This document shows positions 17,745-25,950 of a DNA stretch of 32,403 bases, one piece after another. This DNA is from an uncultured Butyrivibrio sp. (GTDB taxonomy: Bacteria; Bacillota; Clostridia; Lachnospirales; Lachnospiraceae). A program made the position numbers and the translations under genes. The stretch is taken from contig CAMVLM010000032.1 in assembly GCA_947168335.1 (NCBI GenBank), positions 1 through 32,403 of the forward strand, given 5' to 3'. The notes under the pieces are model-generated. The model was not told the origin of the DNA, made no database searches, and worked only from the letters and a program-made list of their open reading frames with translations. Each line of letters opens with the position of its first letter. Position 1 is the first letter of the stretch.

Positions 17745-18740
17745 TTAACAAATCCTTGGAAGGCCTTCTCCGTAAAGAGGTCCTATGATTCTCTCACCGC
17801 CAATGGCAGTATGAAGTACCACATTACTATTATCGGCTGATTCCACGTTTCCGATTATCTGTGCATTTTCACCATATTTTGAATTTCTTATAATATCCAA
17901 TGCTTTTTCCTTGTCCTTATCAGCAACCACACAGATCATCTTGCCCTCATTGCCCATATAAACCGGATCAAGTCCAAGCATTTTACAGAAATCGCGGACC
18001 TCCGGATTGACCGGCAGCTTGTCCTGATAGATATTTATTTTCCTGGAGCTTGCATATGCAAATTCTGATAAAACTGTTCCCAGGCCGCCTCTTGTCACAT
18101 CTCTCATTGCATGAATCTCTATTCCGGCAGAAATAAGAGCATTGACCATGTCACACAGAGGTGCATTATCGGATTTAATATTATTTTTTATATTCATTCT
18201 GTCAGACAGAATTGCAGCATGATGATCTCCAAGAAACCCGGAAACAATGATTGCATCAGAATCCTTACATCCTGCAGGTGAAAGTGAGATGTTTTCCGGC
18301 ATGAATCCCACTCCGGTAGTGTTAATCATAATACCGCCAAAATCTCCACGTTTTTCCACGACTTTTGTATCACCTGTAATTATGGTTACTCCGGCCTCTT
18401 TGGAAGTTGCAGCCATGGAACCGATAATCCTGTCAAGATCATCCATATCCATGCCCTCTTCAAGAATACAGCCACAGGTAAGATACTTGGGCACAGCTCC
18501 GCTCATAAGAAGATCATTTACAGTTCCGCATACAGATAATCTGCCAATATCTCCTCCCTGGAAAAAATACGGTGTAACAACAAAACTGTCCGTTGTAACA
18601 GCTATTCTTCCGCTTCCGGGAACTACAGCAGAGTCCTCCATTCTGTCCAGAACTTCATTTTTAAAATGTCTGGCAAATACACTTTCTATAAGCTCTGATG
18701 TGGAAGCACCGCCGCTTCCGTGAGCCATTGTAATTCTCAT
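17745..18740 (-). CDS. hypE: [NiFe]-hydrogenase maturation protein HypE
   Basis: Dehydrates the carbamoyl group on its own C-terminal cysteine to a thiocyanate, the source of the cyanide ligands of the hydrogenase iron. The protein is about 331 aa. The glycine-rich AHGSGG near the N-terminus and the PurM-like ATP-binding fold (VTTDSFVVTPYFFQGGDIG) are present. It ends exactly in PRIC, the modified cysteine. Two Met codons compete; the one at 18740 gives the family-typical N-terminus and stands 9 nt from AAAGG. It is the last gene of the ech-hyp array, 20 nt after hypD. No clear terminator follows. Confidence 0.97.
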   Translation of the reverse strand: MRITMAHGSGGASTSELIESVFARHFKNEVLDRMEDSAVVPGSGRIAVTTDSFVVTPYFFQGGDIGRLSVCGTVNDLLMSGAVPKYLTCGCILEEGMDMDDLDRIIGSMAATSKEAGVTIITGDTKVVEKRGDFGGIMINTTGVGFMPENISLSPAGCKDSDAIIVSGFLGDHHAAILSDRMNIKNNIKSDNAPLCDMVNALISAGIEIHAMRDVTRGGLGTVLSEFAYASSRKINIYQDKLPVNPEVRDFCKMLGLDPVYMGNEGKMICVVADKDKEKALDIIRNSKYGENAQIIGNVESADNSNVVLHTAIGGERIIGPLYGEGLPRIC

Positions 18741-18760
18741 ATCCTTCATCCTTTAATATC

Positions 18761-19813
18761 TTAATGTCTTTTTCTGCCTGAAATATAATAGTTATAACAA
18801 CTGCCCTCAGTTGAAACCATACATGCGCCGTGAGCATCCTCAGGTGTACAGCTTTTTCCGAACAACGGACATTCATCAGGCGAGATCTCACCGGTCAGTA
18901 CTCTTGCACAACTGCATCCGGGAGGCATGTGATCTTCATCAAGTCCTATACTTCCGGCATCATACTGTCTGTATTCTTCCCTGAGTCTCATTCCTGAACC
19001 CGGAATAAGTCCCATTCCTCTCCATGAAGCATCACAGGGTTCGAAATATTTATAAGCGGCTTTCTGTGCCTCCTGATTGCCCTCCATTGTCACTACACTT
19101 TTATACAGGTTTTTCATTCCGGATCTGCCCTTCATTCCAACCAATGCATAAACAGCGGCAAGAAGCTGTGCTCCTTCAAAACCGGCGACTACAAAGGGAA
19201 GTCCGGTTTCTTTGGATAACTCTTCAAAAAGTCCTGCACCTGTTACGGCAGACACATGTCCGGGAGCAAGAAATCCATCCACGTTCCCGGTATTCTTGCA
19301 GACCCATCTGATAACCTGAGGCATGGTTTTAAGTGATGTCAGAAGCTTCAGATTCTTAATATCTTTCCTGATTGCCTCTTCCAAAACCATAGCATAAACA
19401 GGTGTCGTAGTTTCAAAACCTATGGCTGCAAAAACATAATTCCTGTCCGTGTGAGCACTTGCAAGCTTTATTGCATCCATTGGAGAATAAAGCATCTCCA
19501 CACTTCCACCTTTTGCTCTGGCATCAGCAAGACTCTCTCTGGATCCCCTTACTCTTATAAGGTCTCCAAATGTAAGAACTGTTGTGTTCTCCTCCATGGC
19601 AAGCTCTGTTAACCTGTCAATTACTGCAGTTACAGTAACGCATACAGGACATCCCGGGCCTGATATAAGATGAATTTTCGGAGACAGCAAATTCACTATG
19701 CCGTTTTCTGAAATTGCAGCAGTATGTGTTCCGCAGACCTCCATGAAATTCAGAGGCTCACCGTCATAATTTTTCAGTTTATCTTTTATTTCCTGTAATC
19801 TGTCCATAATCAA
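18761..19813 (-). CDS. hypD: [NiFe]-hydrogenase maturation protein HypD
   Basis: Iron-sulfur scaffold on which, with HypC, the Fe(CN)2CO unit is assembled. The 350-aa protein carries the conserved C27 in MEVCGTH, C55 and C58 in SGPGCPVC, and a C-terminal cysteine set (PPGCSC, DECPLFGKSC, HGACMVS, GSCYNYY) that holds the [4Fe-4S] cluster. The reading frame starts with TTG at 19813, overlapping the hypC stop by 4 nt with GAGG 10 nt upstream; an ATG at 19807 is the alternative. It sits between hypC and hypE. Confidence 0.97.
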   Translation of the reverse strand: MIMDRLQEIKDKLKNYDGEPLNFMEVCGTHTAAISENGIVNLLSPKIHLISGPGCPVCVTVTAVIDRLTELAMEENTTVLTFGDLIRVRGSRESLADARAKGGSVEMLYSPMDAIKLASAHTDRNYVFAAIGFETTTPVYAMVLEEAIRKDIKNLKLLTSLKTMPQVIRWVCKNTGNVDGFLAPGHVSAVTGAGLFEELSKETGLPFVVAGFEGAQLLAAVYALVGMKGRSGMKNLYKSVVTMEGNQEAQKAAYKYFEPCDASWRGMGLIPGSGMRLREEYRQYDAGSIGLDEDHMPPGCSCARVLTGEISPDECPLFGKSCTPEDAHGACMVSTEGSCYNYYISGRKRH

Positions 19814-20028
19814 AACTGTATATCCTCTATTTCACGGAACATTTCTTCTATCTCATCAGCCTCTGCATCTGTCATTGTCTGAATTATACAGCCTGCATGA
19901 ACCAGAACCCTGTCACCGATCTTTATCTTAACAAGGCCTGCCTCAGCTTCTACTGTATTTCCGGAAAAATCAACAGTAGCTTTTGTTCCGTCTATTTTTA
20001 CAACCCTTCCGGGTAATGCAACACACAT
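19810..20028 (-). CDS. hypC: [NiFe]-hydrogenase maturation chaperone HypC
   Basis: Small chaperone (72 aa) that carries the Fe(CN)2CO moiety with HypD and delivers it to the hydrogenase large subunit. The essential C2 (MCVALPG) is present, and the rest is the expected OB-like fold with GDRVLVHAGCIIQ. AAAGGA lies 7 nt before the ATG, inside the end of hypF. It overlaps hypD by 4 nt. Only one HypC/HybG-type protein is present in the window. Confidence 0.97.
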   Translation of the reverse strand: MCVALPGRVVKIDGTKATVDFSGNTVEAEAGLVKIKIGDRVLVHAGCIIQTMTDAEADEIEEMFREIEDIQF

Positions 20029-20030
20029 AT

Positions 20031-22400
20031 TTATTCCTTTCGTAAACTCTCAAGATAAATCTGTCCCACGCTTATACCCCCGTCATTTGTGGGCAAAATA
20101 CTGTTTAAGTATATCACAAAACCATTTTCCTGCAGATATCTGCTGCAAAGATTCAGAAGCAGTCTGTTTGCAAATACTCCGCCTGAAAGACAGACATCCT
20201 TTATTCCGCTCTGCTCTCTTATTCTAAGACAGGCCTTAAGCACTGCGTTTGCAAGTGTATTATGGAACATATAAGAAATCTCACCTGCGGATTGCGAAGG
20301 CCTGCGATCTGCTATATCGCGGATAAGTTCAGCCGTATTCCATTCCAGCGTCTTCTCATCAGTGCCAAATAAAAGCAGTTTATCGGTAATCTCTTTATCC
20401 GCTTCGCGGCATTCCTTCACATATTCCTCAGCTTTGTTCTGCAGACAGATGGCACATTCACCTTCATAGGAATTGTAATCAGCTGCCCCTAAAATTGCTG
20501 ACACCGCATCAAATAATCTGCCCATACCGGAGTTTGGATAAGCGTTAATCCCTGCGTTTAAGGCTGCTTTTATCAGCATATCCTCATTCTCAGGTAAAAG
20601 TGTTATATCCTGAATTCCTGCATCAGCAAGAAAACATGTAGCACTGGCCGCAGCATTTTTCATTGCCTCATCGCTTCCAACAATTTTCACCGGCTTTAAA
20701 TGCTCCGCTCTTTCAAACTCACCTTTTTTGCACACAAGAACTTCGCTACCCCAGATTGTACCATCAGTTCCGTAACCTGTACCGTCAAAAGCTATTCCTA
20801 TACATTCTGTGATTCCGGCTTCTGCCATTACCGAACCTATGTGAGCATGATGATGCTGCACTTTGCTTATTTCGTTTTCTCTTACGTGATCTTCTAAAAA
20901 TGCGATTTCTTTTTCCTTCAGTAAAAACGAAGGATCCAATTTACAAAACTCACCGGCATTTTGGGCTGAAATGTAGGCGGGATGCATGTCACATATTACA
21001 TCTATCTCATTTACTTTAAGCTCCGCAGCTCCAAAAATCCGCAGAGCCTCTGCTATTTCCTTTTTCTGAAGAGATGAAACCGACATTTCCTCCATATCTC
21101 CAAAAAACTGACTGCAGATAATCCTGTCACCATATCCTATGGAAAAAGTATTCTTAAGATCCGCCCCAAAAGAGATAAATAGCGTATTCTCCTTCAGAGG
21201 CTTACGTAAGAACACAGACATCGGTACATAGCCCCTCGCCCTTCTTATATACCTCGGTTTATCTCCTGCAACAGACATTACCGAGTCATCCATAGGTCTT
21301 TTGATTTCTCTCTCGTAATATAAAATACCATCAACCAGCTTCGAGAATATGTCAGAAAATTCCGTGTCGGACACTATCATTGGACTGCCTGAAATATTTC
21401 CGCTGGTCACAATAAGAGGTCCTATCTCATTTGTAAGAAGCACATGTATTCCGCTTGCCGGCAAAAATGCCCCTATCTGCGCACTGCTACCGGTAACTTC
21501 TTTCGGAATCATATCAGAAGTATTACTGGCTGCTTTATCGAGAAGTACTATAGGTTTTGCATCAGATGATAAGTACTTTTCCTCTAAATCACTTACAACG
21601 CAATAATCCTTTACGGATCCGGCATCAGGAAACATTACGGCAAAAGGTTTCTTTTCTCTTCCTTTAATCTCACGAAGCCGCTTAACAGTATCGGTATTAT
21701 TTGTTTTACAGACAAGCTGATATCCTCCGATTCCCTTAAGACCTATAATTCCATCGTCCTTAAGTATCGAGATGGCCTGTTCCACGGCATCATCTCCATG
21801 AAGTACTTCACCTTCATGGACAAAGATCATCTGCGGTCCACAGTCATGACAGGAAATGGTCTGCGCATGTCTGCGCCTTCCCTTTTTGTATTCCTCTTTG
21901 CAACACGAACACATAGGATAAACATCCATGGTGATGTTTTCTCTGTCATAGGGAAGCTTTTTCAAAATACTGTATCTTGGTCCACAGCTGGTACAGCTGA
22001 TAAGCGGATACCTGTATCTTCTGTCCTTCTTATCAATCAGTTCTTTATAACAGTCCGGGCATAAACCTATATCCGGAGGAAAAACAGGAAGGACATTCAT
22101 ACCATCATTGTCTGTGCTTTGAACAATATGAAAACCGGAAAAGGCAATCTGCCCCTCCGGTTCATCATCGCTTATCTCCTTAAGTGAAACATCTATAACC
22201 ATGCTTCCGTGCGGATAACAATGTTTGAGTTCATCAGCAAAAGCATGAACCACATCTTTATCCCCACAGACAGTTATATCGACTATTCCACCGCAGTTTT
22301 TCACTTCTCCATCAAGCTTATATTTACTTGCCAGCTCCGCCACGAAGGGTCTGTAACCAACACCCTGTACAGCCCCGGTGACGCGGATAAGTGCTATCAT
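20031..22400 (-). CDS. hypF: Carbamoyltransferase HypF
   Basis: Transfers the carbamoyl group of carbamoyl phosphate to the C-terminal cysteine of HypE. The protein is 789 aa. In order: acylphosphatase domain (TGAVQGVGYRPFV), two zinc fingers, YrdC-like adenylation domain (KGIGGYQLVC), and Kae1-like carbamoyltransferase domain with HHHAHIGSV. The first finger has the usual 18 residues between its CxxC pairs; the second (CSCC to CHDC) has 16, so it lost two residues and the usual PxD. The frame is open 38 codons further into echF, but that part is Gln/Arg-rich out-of-frame echF sequence. The ATG at 22400 comes one base after the echF stop, so translation is probably coupled. Confidence 0.96.
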   Translation of the reverse strand: MIALIRVTGAVQGVGYRPFVAELASKYKLDGEVKNCGGIVDITVCGDKDVVHAFADELKHCYPHGSMVIDVSLKEISDDEPEGQIAFSGFHIVQSTDNDGMNVLPVFPPDIGLCPDCYKELIDKKDRRYRYPLISCTSCGPRYSILKKLPYDRENITMDVYPMCSCCKEEYKKGRRRHAQTISCHDCGPQMIFVHEGEVLHGDDAVEQAISILKDDGIIGLKGIGGYQLVCKTNNTDTVKRLREIKGREKKPFAVMFPDAGSVKDYCVVSDLEEKYLSSDAKPIVLLDKAASNTSDMIPKEVTGSSAQIGAFLPASGIHVLLTNEIGPLIVTSGNISGSPMIVSDTEFSDIFSKLVDGILYYEREIKRPMDDSVMSVAGDKPRYIRRARGYVPMSVFLRKPLKENTLFISFGADLKNTFSIGYGDRIICSQFFGDMEEMSVSSLQKKEIAEALRIFGAAELKVNEIDVICDMHPAYISAQNAGEFCKLDPSFLLKEKEIAFLEDHVRENEISKVQHHHAHIGSVMAEAGITECIGIAFDGTGYGTDGTIWGSEVLVCKKGEFERAEHLKPVKIVGSDEAMKNAAASATCFLADAGIQDITLLPENEDMLIKAALNAGINAYPNSGMGRLFDAVSAILGAADYNSYEGECAICLQNKAEEYVKECREADKEITDKLLLFGTDEKTLEWNTAELIRDIADRRPSQSAGEISYMFHNTLANAVLKACLRIREQSGIKDVCLSGGVFANRLLLNLCSRYLQENGFVIYLNSILPTNDGGISVGQIYLESLRKE

Positions 22401-22401
22401 A

Positions 22402-22899
22402 TTAGTCTTCTTTCTTTTCTGTTTCTGCCTTCGCAGGTGCTGCCGGTGCTGCTGCATTTGCTGCCGGTGCCTGAGCATTAGCTGCTGCTTTTGCTGCGGC
22501 TGCCGCTGCTGCACGCTCTTTTGCTGCTTTCATAAGAGCTTCCTGAGCTGCAATAGCTTTTTCTGACTGAGGGAAGGTCTTTGTAACTTTCTCAGAGCCG
22601 GGCTCCGTGAAGTGATTGTCCATTGACAGGCACTTCTTAGGGCAGTTATCTACACAGCATCTGCACTGGATACAGCTCATAGGTCTGATAGACCATGTCT
22701 TTGCTGCCTTATCAACAGTGATTGCTCTTGTAGGACATTTAATGGAGCAGAGTCCGCAAAGGACACATACATCCATATCATTCACTACATGGCCGCGAGT
22801 ACGCTCAGGATATTCCTTGGGCTCAAAAGGATACTTGCGAGTCGCAGGCTTGGAAAACAGATTTTTGATTACAGTTTTATTAAAATTAACCAGACTCAA
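22402..22899 (-). CDS. echF: Ech hydrogenase subunit EchF (2x[4Fe-4S] ferredoxin-like)
   Basis: Polyferredoxin subunit of the peripheral arm, expected to take electrons from ferredoxin. Two complete cluster motifs are seen: C45, C48, C51, C55 and C76, C79, C82, C86. Beyond residue ~115 there is a 50-residue Ala/Pro-rich tail ending in charged residues, not part of a cluster domain. The start is TTG at 22899 with AAGGTAGGAAG upstream; no ATG is available in the right place. It lies 20 nt after echE and 1 nt before hypF, linking the structural genes to the maturation genes. Confidence 0.93.
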   Translation of the reverse strand: MSLVNFNKTVIKNLFSKPATRKYPFEPKEYPERTRGHVVNDMDVCVLCGLCSIKCPTRAITVDKAAKTWSIRPMSCIQCRCCVDNCPKKCLSMDNHFTEPGSEKVTKTFPQSEKAIAAQEALMKAAKERAAAAAAAKAAANAQAPAANAAAPAAPAKAETEKKED

Positions 22900-22919
22900 A
22901 TCTTCCTACCTTCTTTCTT

Positions 22920-24005
22920 TTATCGCTCTGTACAGCTGATGCAGGGATCAATTGTAAGAACAAGTATCGGAACATCAGCAAAATCGCAACCTGCAAGTAC
23001 ATCTACAAGAGCAGGAATGTTTGCAAATGTGGGAGTTCTTACTCTCATACGATCCAGGAACTTGGTTCCGTTTGCCTTTACATAGTAAAGAGCTTCTCCT
23101 CTGGGCTGTTCGATTCTTGTCATGAACTCACCGTTAGGAAGCTGATTGGGCTTAACGGGAACATCTACTGCTCCTGCAGGCATCTTATCAATACACTGGC
23201 GCATGATATCAATTGCCTGATAAATCTCTTTAATACGCACTTCTGTACGTGCATAAGAGTCACAACCTGTGCTTGTGATAGGCTCAAAATCAATATCGCC
23301 ATAAGCACAGTAGCCTGTTGATCTGATATCGCGTGCAATTCCGCTTGCGCGAAGGAAAGGTCCTGCTGTTCCGAGAAGTTCAGCCTTCTCAGGTGTAAGG
23401 ATACCAACATCTACAAGACGGTTCTTTACAGCGGGATCATCAACGAAAGGCTTACTTACAATCTTAAGGCCCTCTTCGATGCTATCAAGTCTTGATCTGA
23501 AATCCTTAAGCATATCATCGGGGATATCTCTTCTGAGTCCGCCGATCTTCATGATTGAGAAAATTACACGGCCACCGGTAGCAATCTCAAACATATCAAG
23601 GATTTCTTCACGGATTCTCCAGCACTCCATGTAGAGAGATTCGAATCCAAAAGCATCTGCCAAAAGGCCGAGCCAAAGCATATGTGAGTGCATTCTTGAA
23701 AGCTCTGAAAGCATTGTTCTGAGATATCTGGCTCTATCCGGAACTTCAAGATCCATGATATGCTCTACAGCATCACAATAGCCAAGTCCGTGACCAAGTG
23801 AGCAGATACCGCAGATACGCTCTGCAACATATACCATTTCATGAAAATCTTTTTTATCTACAAGCTTCTCCAAACCACGATGGATAAATCCAATGGAAGG
23901 AATTGCCTGTACTACCTTCTCATCCTCAAGTACCAGGTCAAGATGTATAGGCTCAGGTAAAACAGGATGTTGAGGTCCAAAAGGAATTACGCTTCTAGTT
24001 GACAT
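22920..24005 (-). CDS. echE: Ech hydrogenase large subunit EchE ([NiFe] catalytic)
   Basis: Holds the [NiFe] site that reduces protons to H2. The 361-aa protein carries the L1 motif RICGIC (C65, C68) followed by GHGLGYCD, and the L2 motif DPCISC (C355, C358). The chain ends three residues later (TER), so there is no C-terminal extension for an endopeptidase to remove. AAGGAGA lies 6 nt before the ATG. A 68-nt gap with a hairpin separates it from echD. Confidence 0.97.
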   Translation of the reverse strand: MSTRSVIPFGPQHPVLPEPIHLDLVLEDEKVVQAIPSIGFIHRGLEKLVDKKDFHEMVYVAERICGICSLGHGLGYCDAVEHIMDLEVPDRARYLRTMLSELSRMHSHMLWLGLLADAFGFESLYMECWRIREEILDMFEIATGGRVIFSIMKIGGLRRDIPDDMLKDFRSRLDSIEEGLKIVSKPFVDDPAVKNRLVDVGILTPEKAELLGTAGPFLRASGIARDIRSTGYCAYGDIDFEPITSTGCDSYARTEVRIKEIYQAIDIMRQCIDKMPAGAVDVPVKPNQLPNGEFMTRIEQPRGEALYYVKANGTKFLDRMRVRTPTFANIPALVDVLAGCDFADVPILVLTIDPCISCTER

Positions 24006-24043
24006 TTTTTCTCCTTATAATAATTCATAATCGTTAAGTACTA

Positions 24044-24072
24044 CACTAAGCTCGATAATACCTCGCTAAGTG
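24044..24072 (-). repeat. Intra-operon hairpin between echD and echE
   Basis: CACTTAGC and GCTTAGTG pair over 8 positions with one mismatch around a 13-nt loop. No T-run follows. It may stabilise or separate the echE message. Confidence 0.4.
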
Positions 24073-24073
24073 A

Positions 24074-24406
24074 TTACTTAAATGGTGTCTCAATAGCTGT
24101 TCTGTAGAATGCGCCCTGGTAATCGAGACTGATCATCTTGATATCAACACCAAAAAGATCATGGATCTCGTTCTCGTACAGGAATGCACAAGGGAACACA
24201 CTGCTAATACTATTGATACTCTGGTCCTCAGCCAAAATTATTTTTACCTGCTGAACCTCTAATGCTTTACCGAAAGTATATACAAGCTCATATCCATCGG
24301 GAGTTCTGGTAGAGCACTGCTGCATAAGATGATAACCATCATGCTTAAGTCTCTGCGCCTCGTCGATGACCTCTTCCGCCTTAACAATCTTAAATTCTGT
24401 ATTCAT
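24074..24406 (-). CDS. echD: Ech hydrogenase subunit EchD (NuoC-like)
   Basis: Counterpart of the 30-kDa NuoC subunit of complex I, bridging the small and large hydrogenase subunits. The protein is 110 aa. The family signature is FLYENEIHDLFGV near residue 80. The ATG overlaps the echC stop codon by one base (TGATG), a sign of translational coupling. No metal ligands are expected or seen. Confidence 0.93.
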   Translation of the reverse strand: MNTEFKIVKAEEVIDEAQRLKHDGYHLMQQCSTRTPDGYELVYTFGKALEVQQVKIILAEDQSINSISSVFPCAFLYENEIHDLFGVDIKMISLDYQGAFYRTAIETPFK

Positions 24407-25062
24407 CAGGCGTTTCCTCCTTCATCTTTCTTAGGTGCAGCCGGCTGAGCATTTGCAGCAGCTGGAGCTGCGGGCTTGGGTGCAGGCTTATTGGTCTGTG
24501 CGATCTTAACCTCTGCCTGCTCACGAAGAGCCTCTTCTGTAAGAACTGCATCATACTGGGTTGTGGGATCATAATCCTCAGCCTTCATACGAACTGCGAT
24601 CTTACTGTAATCCACTGTACAGTAACCCTGTTTCATGGATTCCTTAACCTTTACTCTCTTTTCCTCGAGAATGGCAAGTGCCTTAACTACGCCATCAATA
24701 AGTGCTTCCGGACGAACTGCGCATCCGGGTACATATACATCTACAGGAACGACCTTGTCGGAGCCACCTAAGATGTTATAACAATCCTTGAAAATACCTC
24801 CATCACAGGAGCATATTCCACAGGCAATTACAACTTTAGGATCAGGCATCTGATTATAAAGCTGACGAACTACCGGAGCTGTCTGCGCATTGATTCCACC
24901 TGTCAAAAGAAGGATATCAGCGTGTTTGGGGTTACCTGTATTTATAATACCGAATCTCTCTACATCATAGAGAGGAGTCATTGTAGCAAGAACCTCAATA
25001 TCACAGCCGTTGCAGCTTGAACCATCATAATGTAAGACCCAGGGTGATTTTGAAATTTTCAT
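24406..25062 (-). CDS. echC: Ech hydrogenase small subunit EchC (NuoB-like, [4Fe-4S])
   Basis: Carries the proximal [4Fe-4S] cluster that hands electrons to the [NiFe] site. Candidate ligands are C17 and C20 (SSCNGCD), one of C81/C84/C86 (ACGICSC) and C114 (VPGCAVRPE). The catalytic core ends near residue 132. An extra ~85 residues follow, ending in an Ala/Pro-rich tail (residues 190-210) and a charged end, so the protein is clearly longer than the minimal NuoB-like core. It lies 21 nt after echB and overlaps echD by one base. Confidence 0.95.
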   Translation of the reverse strand: MKISKSPWVLHYDGSSCNGCDIEVLATMTPLYDVERFGIINTGNPKHADILLLTGGINAQTAPVVRQLYNQMPDPKVVIACGICSCDGGIFKDCYNILGGSDKVVPVDVYVPGCAVRPEALIDGVVKALAILEEKRVKVKESMKQGYCTVDYSKIAVRMKAEDYDPTTQYDAVLTEEALREQAEVKIAQTNKPAPKPAAPAAANAQPAAPKKDEGGNA

Positions 25063-25083
25063 ATTATCTCCTAACCTAAATCA

Positions 25084-25950
25084 TCAATTAATTACACTGA
25101 GGATAAGCAGATTTGTGCCGGCTGTTACAAGGATTACAACCCAGGAAGAAACCAGCATCACAATATACTTCACACGAGGGAAGATATTGTCGATAAGCGT
25201 CTCCATCAGATAAAAGATTATGCAGCAAACAATTGCGACAACAATGCTAATGGGATTCTTAGTAATGAAGAACATTGCTACTATACCCATCATCAGAACT
25301 TCGTCATACCACTCAGCTATTTCATAAAGAGCAAGGTTGCTACCTGAAATATCTGATGTAAGACCCTTAACCATCTCCTGGTGAGCATGATGAGAAGTAC
25401 TCATATCAAAGGGTGACTTTCTGAATTTGATGGTAAGTATGAAAAGGAATCCAATAAGCATTCCGGGAATCTTGAATACTGCAGGGCTCTCTACATTAAC
25501 AAGATCATTTACCATAAAGCTTCCGCCTGCTTCATAGAAACCGATTGCAACGAGCAGGATCATAGGCTCATAGCACATCATCTGAAGAAGCTCACGGTTA
25601 GCTCCAAGTGCACTGTAAGGTCCATTTGTTGAATAAGCTGCCAGAACCATCATTACTTCTGACATTGAAAGCGCAAAGAATACCAAAAGCATATCTCCGC
25701 CTCCAAAGAACAATGCACCTGTAAAGACTGTAAATATCAGATATGCAATTACAAAAAGGATCTGAATACTGTTTACAACGGTTGTCTGCTTTGCGAGAAG
25801 CTTATAAACATCATAGAAAGGCTGCATAAGCGGCGGTCCCTGACGTCCCTGCATTCTTGCTGAAACTACTCTGTCGATTCCTTCCATGAGACCACCAAGG
25901 ATAGGAGCAAGCAGAATATATAAAAGAACTTTACAAAATGTCATTGCCAT
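25084..25950 (-). CDS. echB: Ech hydrogenase membrane subunit EchB (NuoH-like)
   Basis: Membrane subunit that couples the hydrogenase arm to ion movement. The 288-aa protein has about eight hydrophobic helices. Conserved stretches facing the hydrophilic arm are ARMQGRQGPPLMQPFYDVYKL (about residues 31-51) and FDMSTSHHAHQEMVKG in place of the NuoH quinone-site loop. Acidic residues lie near or within helices (YEPMILL, AEWYDEVLM). It starts at the echA stop with a one-base TGATG overlap. The translocated ion, H+ or Na+, cannot be told from this. Confidence 0.95.
   Translation of the reverse strand: MAMTFCKVLLYILLAPILGGLMEGIDRVVSARMQGRQGPPLMQPFYDVYKLLAKQTTVVNSIQILFVIAYLIFTVFTGALFFGGGDMLLVFFALSMSEVMMVLAAYSTNGPYSALGANRELLQMMCYEPMILLVAIGFYEAGGSFMVNDLVNVESPAVFKIPGMLIGFLFILTIKFRKSPFDMSTSHHAHQEMVKGLTSDISGSNLALYEIAEWYDEVLMMGIVAMFFITKNPISIVVAIVCCIIFYLMETLIDNIFPRVKYIVMLVSSWVVILVTAGTNLLILSVIN

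Noticed and set aside
22401..22514. A 38-residue Gln/Arg-rich N-terminal extension of HypF
   Set aside because: It is the out-of-frame reading of the Ala/Pro-rich echF tail. The family N-terminus begins at the Met at 22400, one base after the echF stop.
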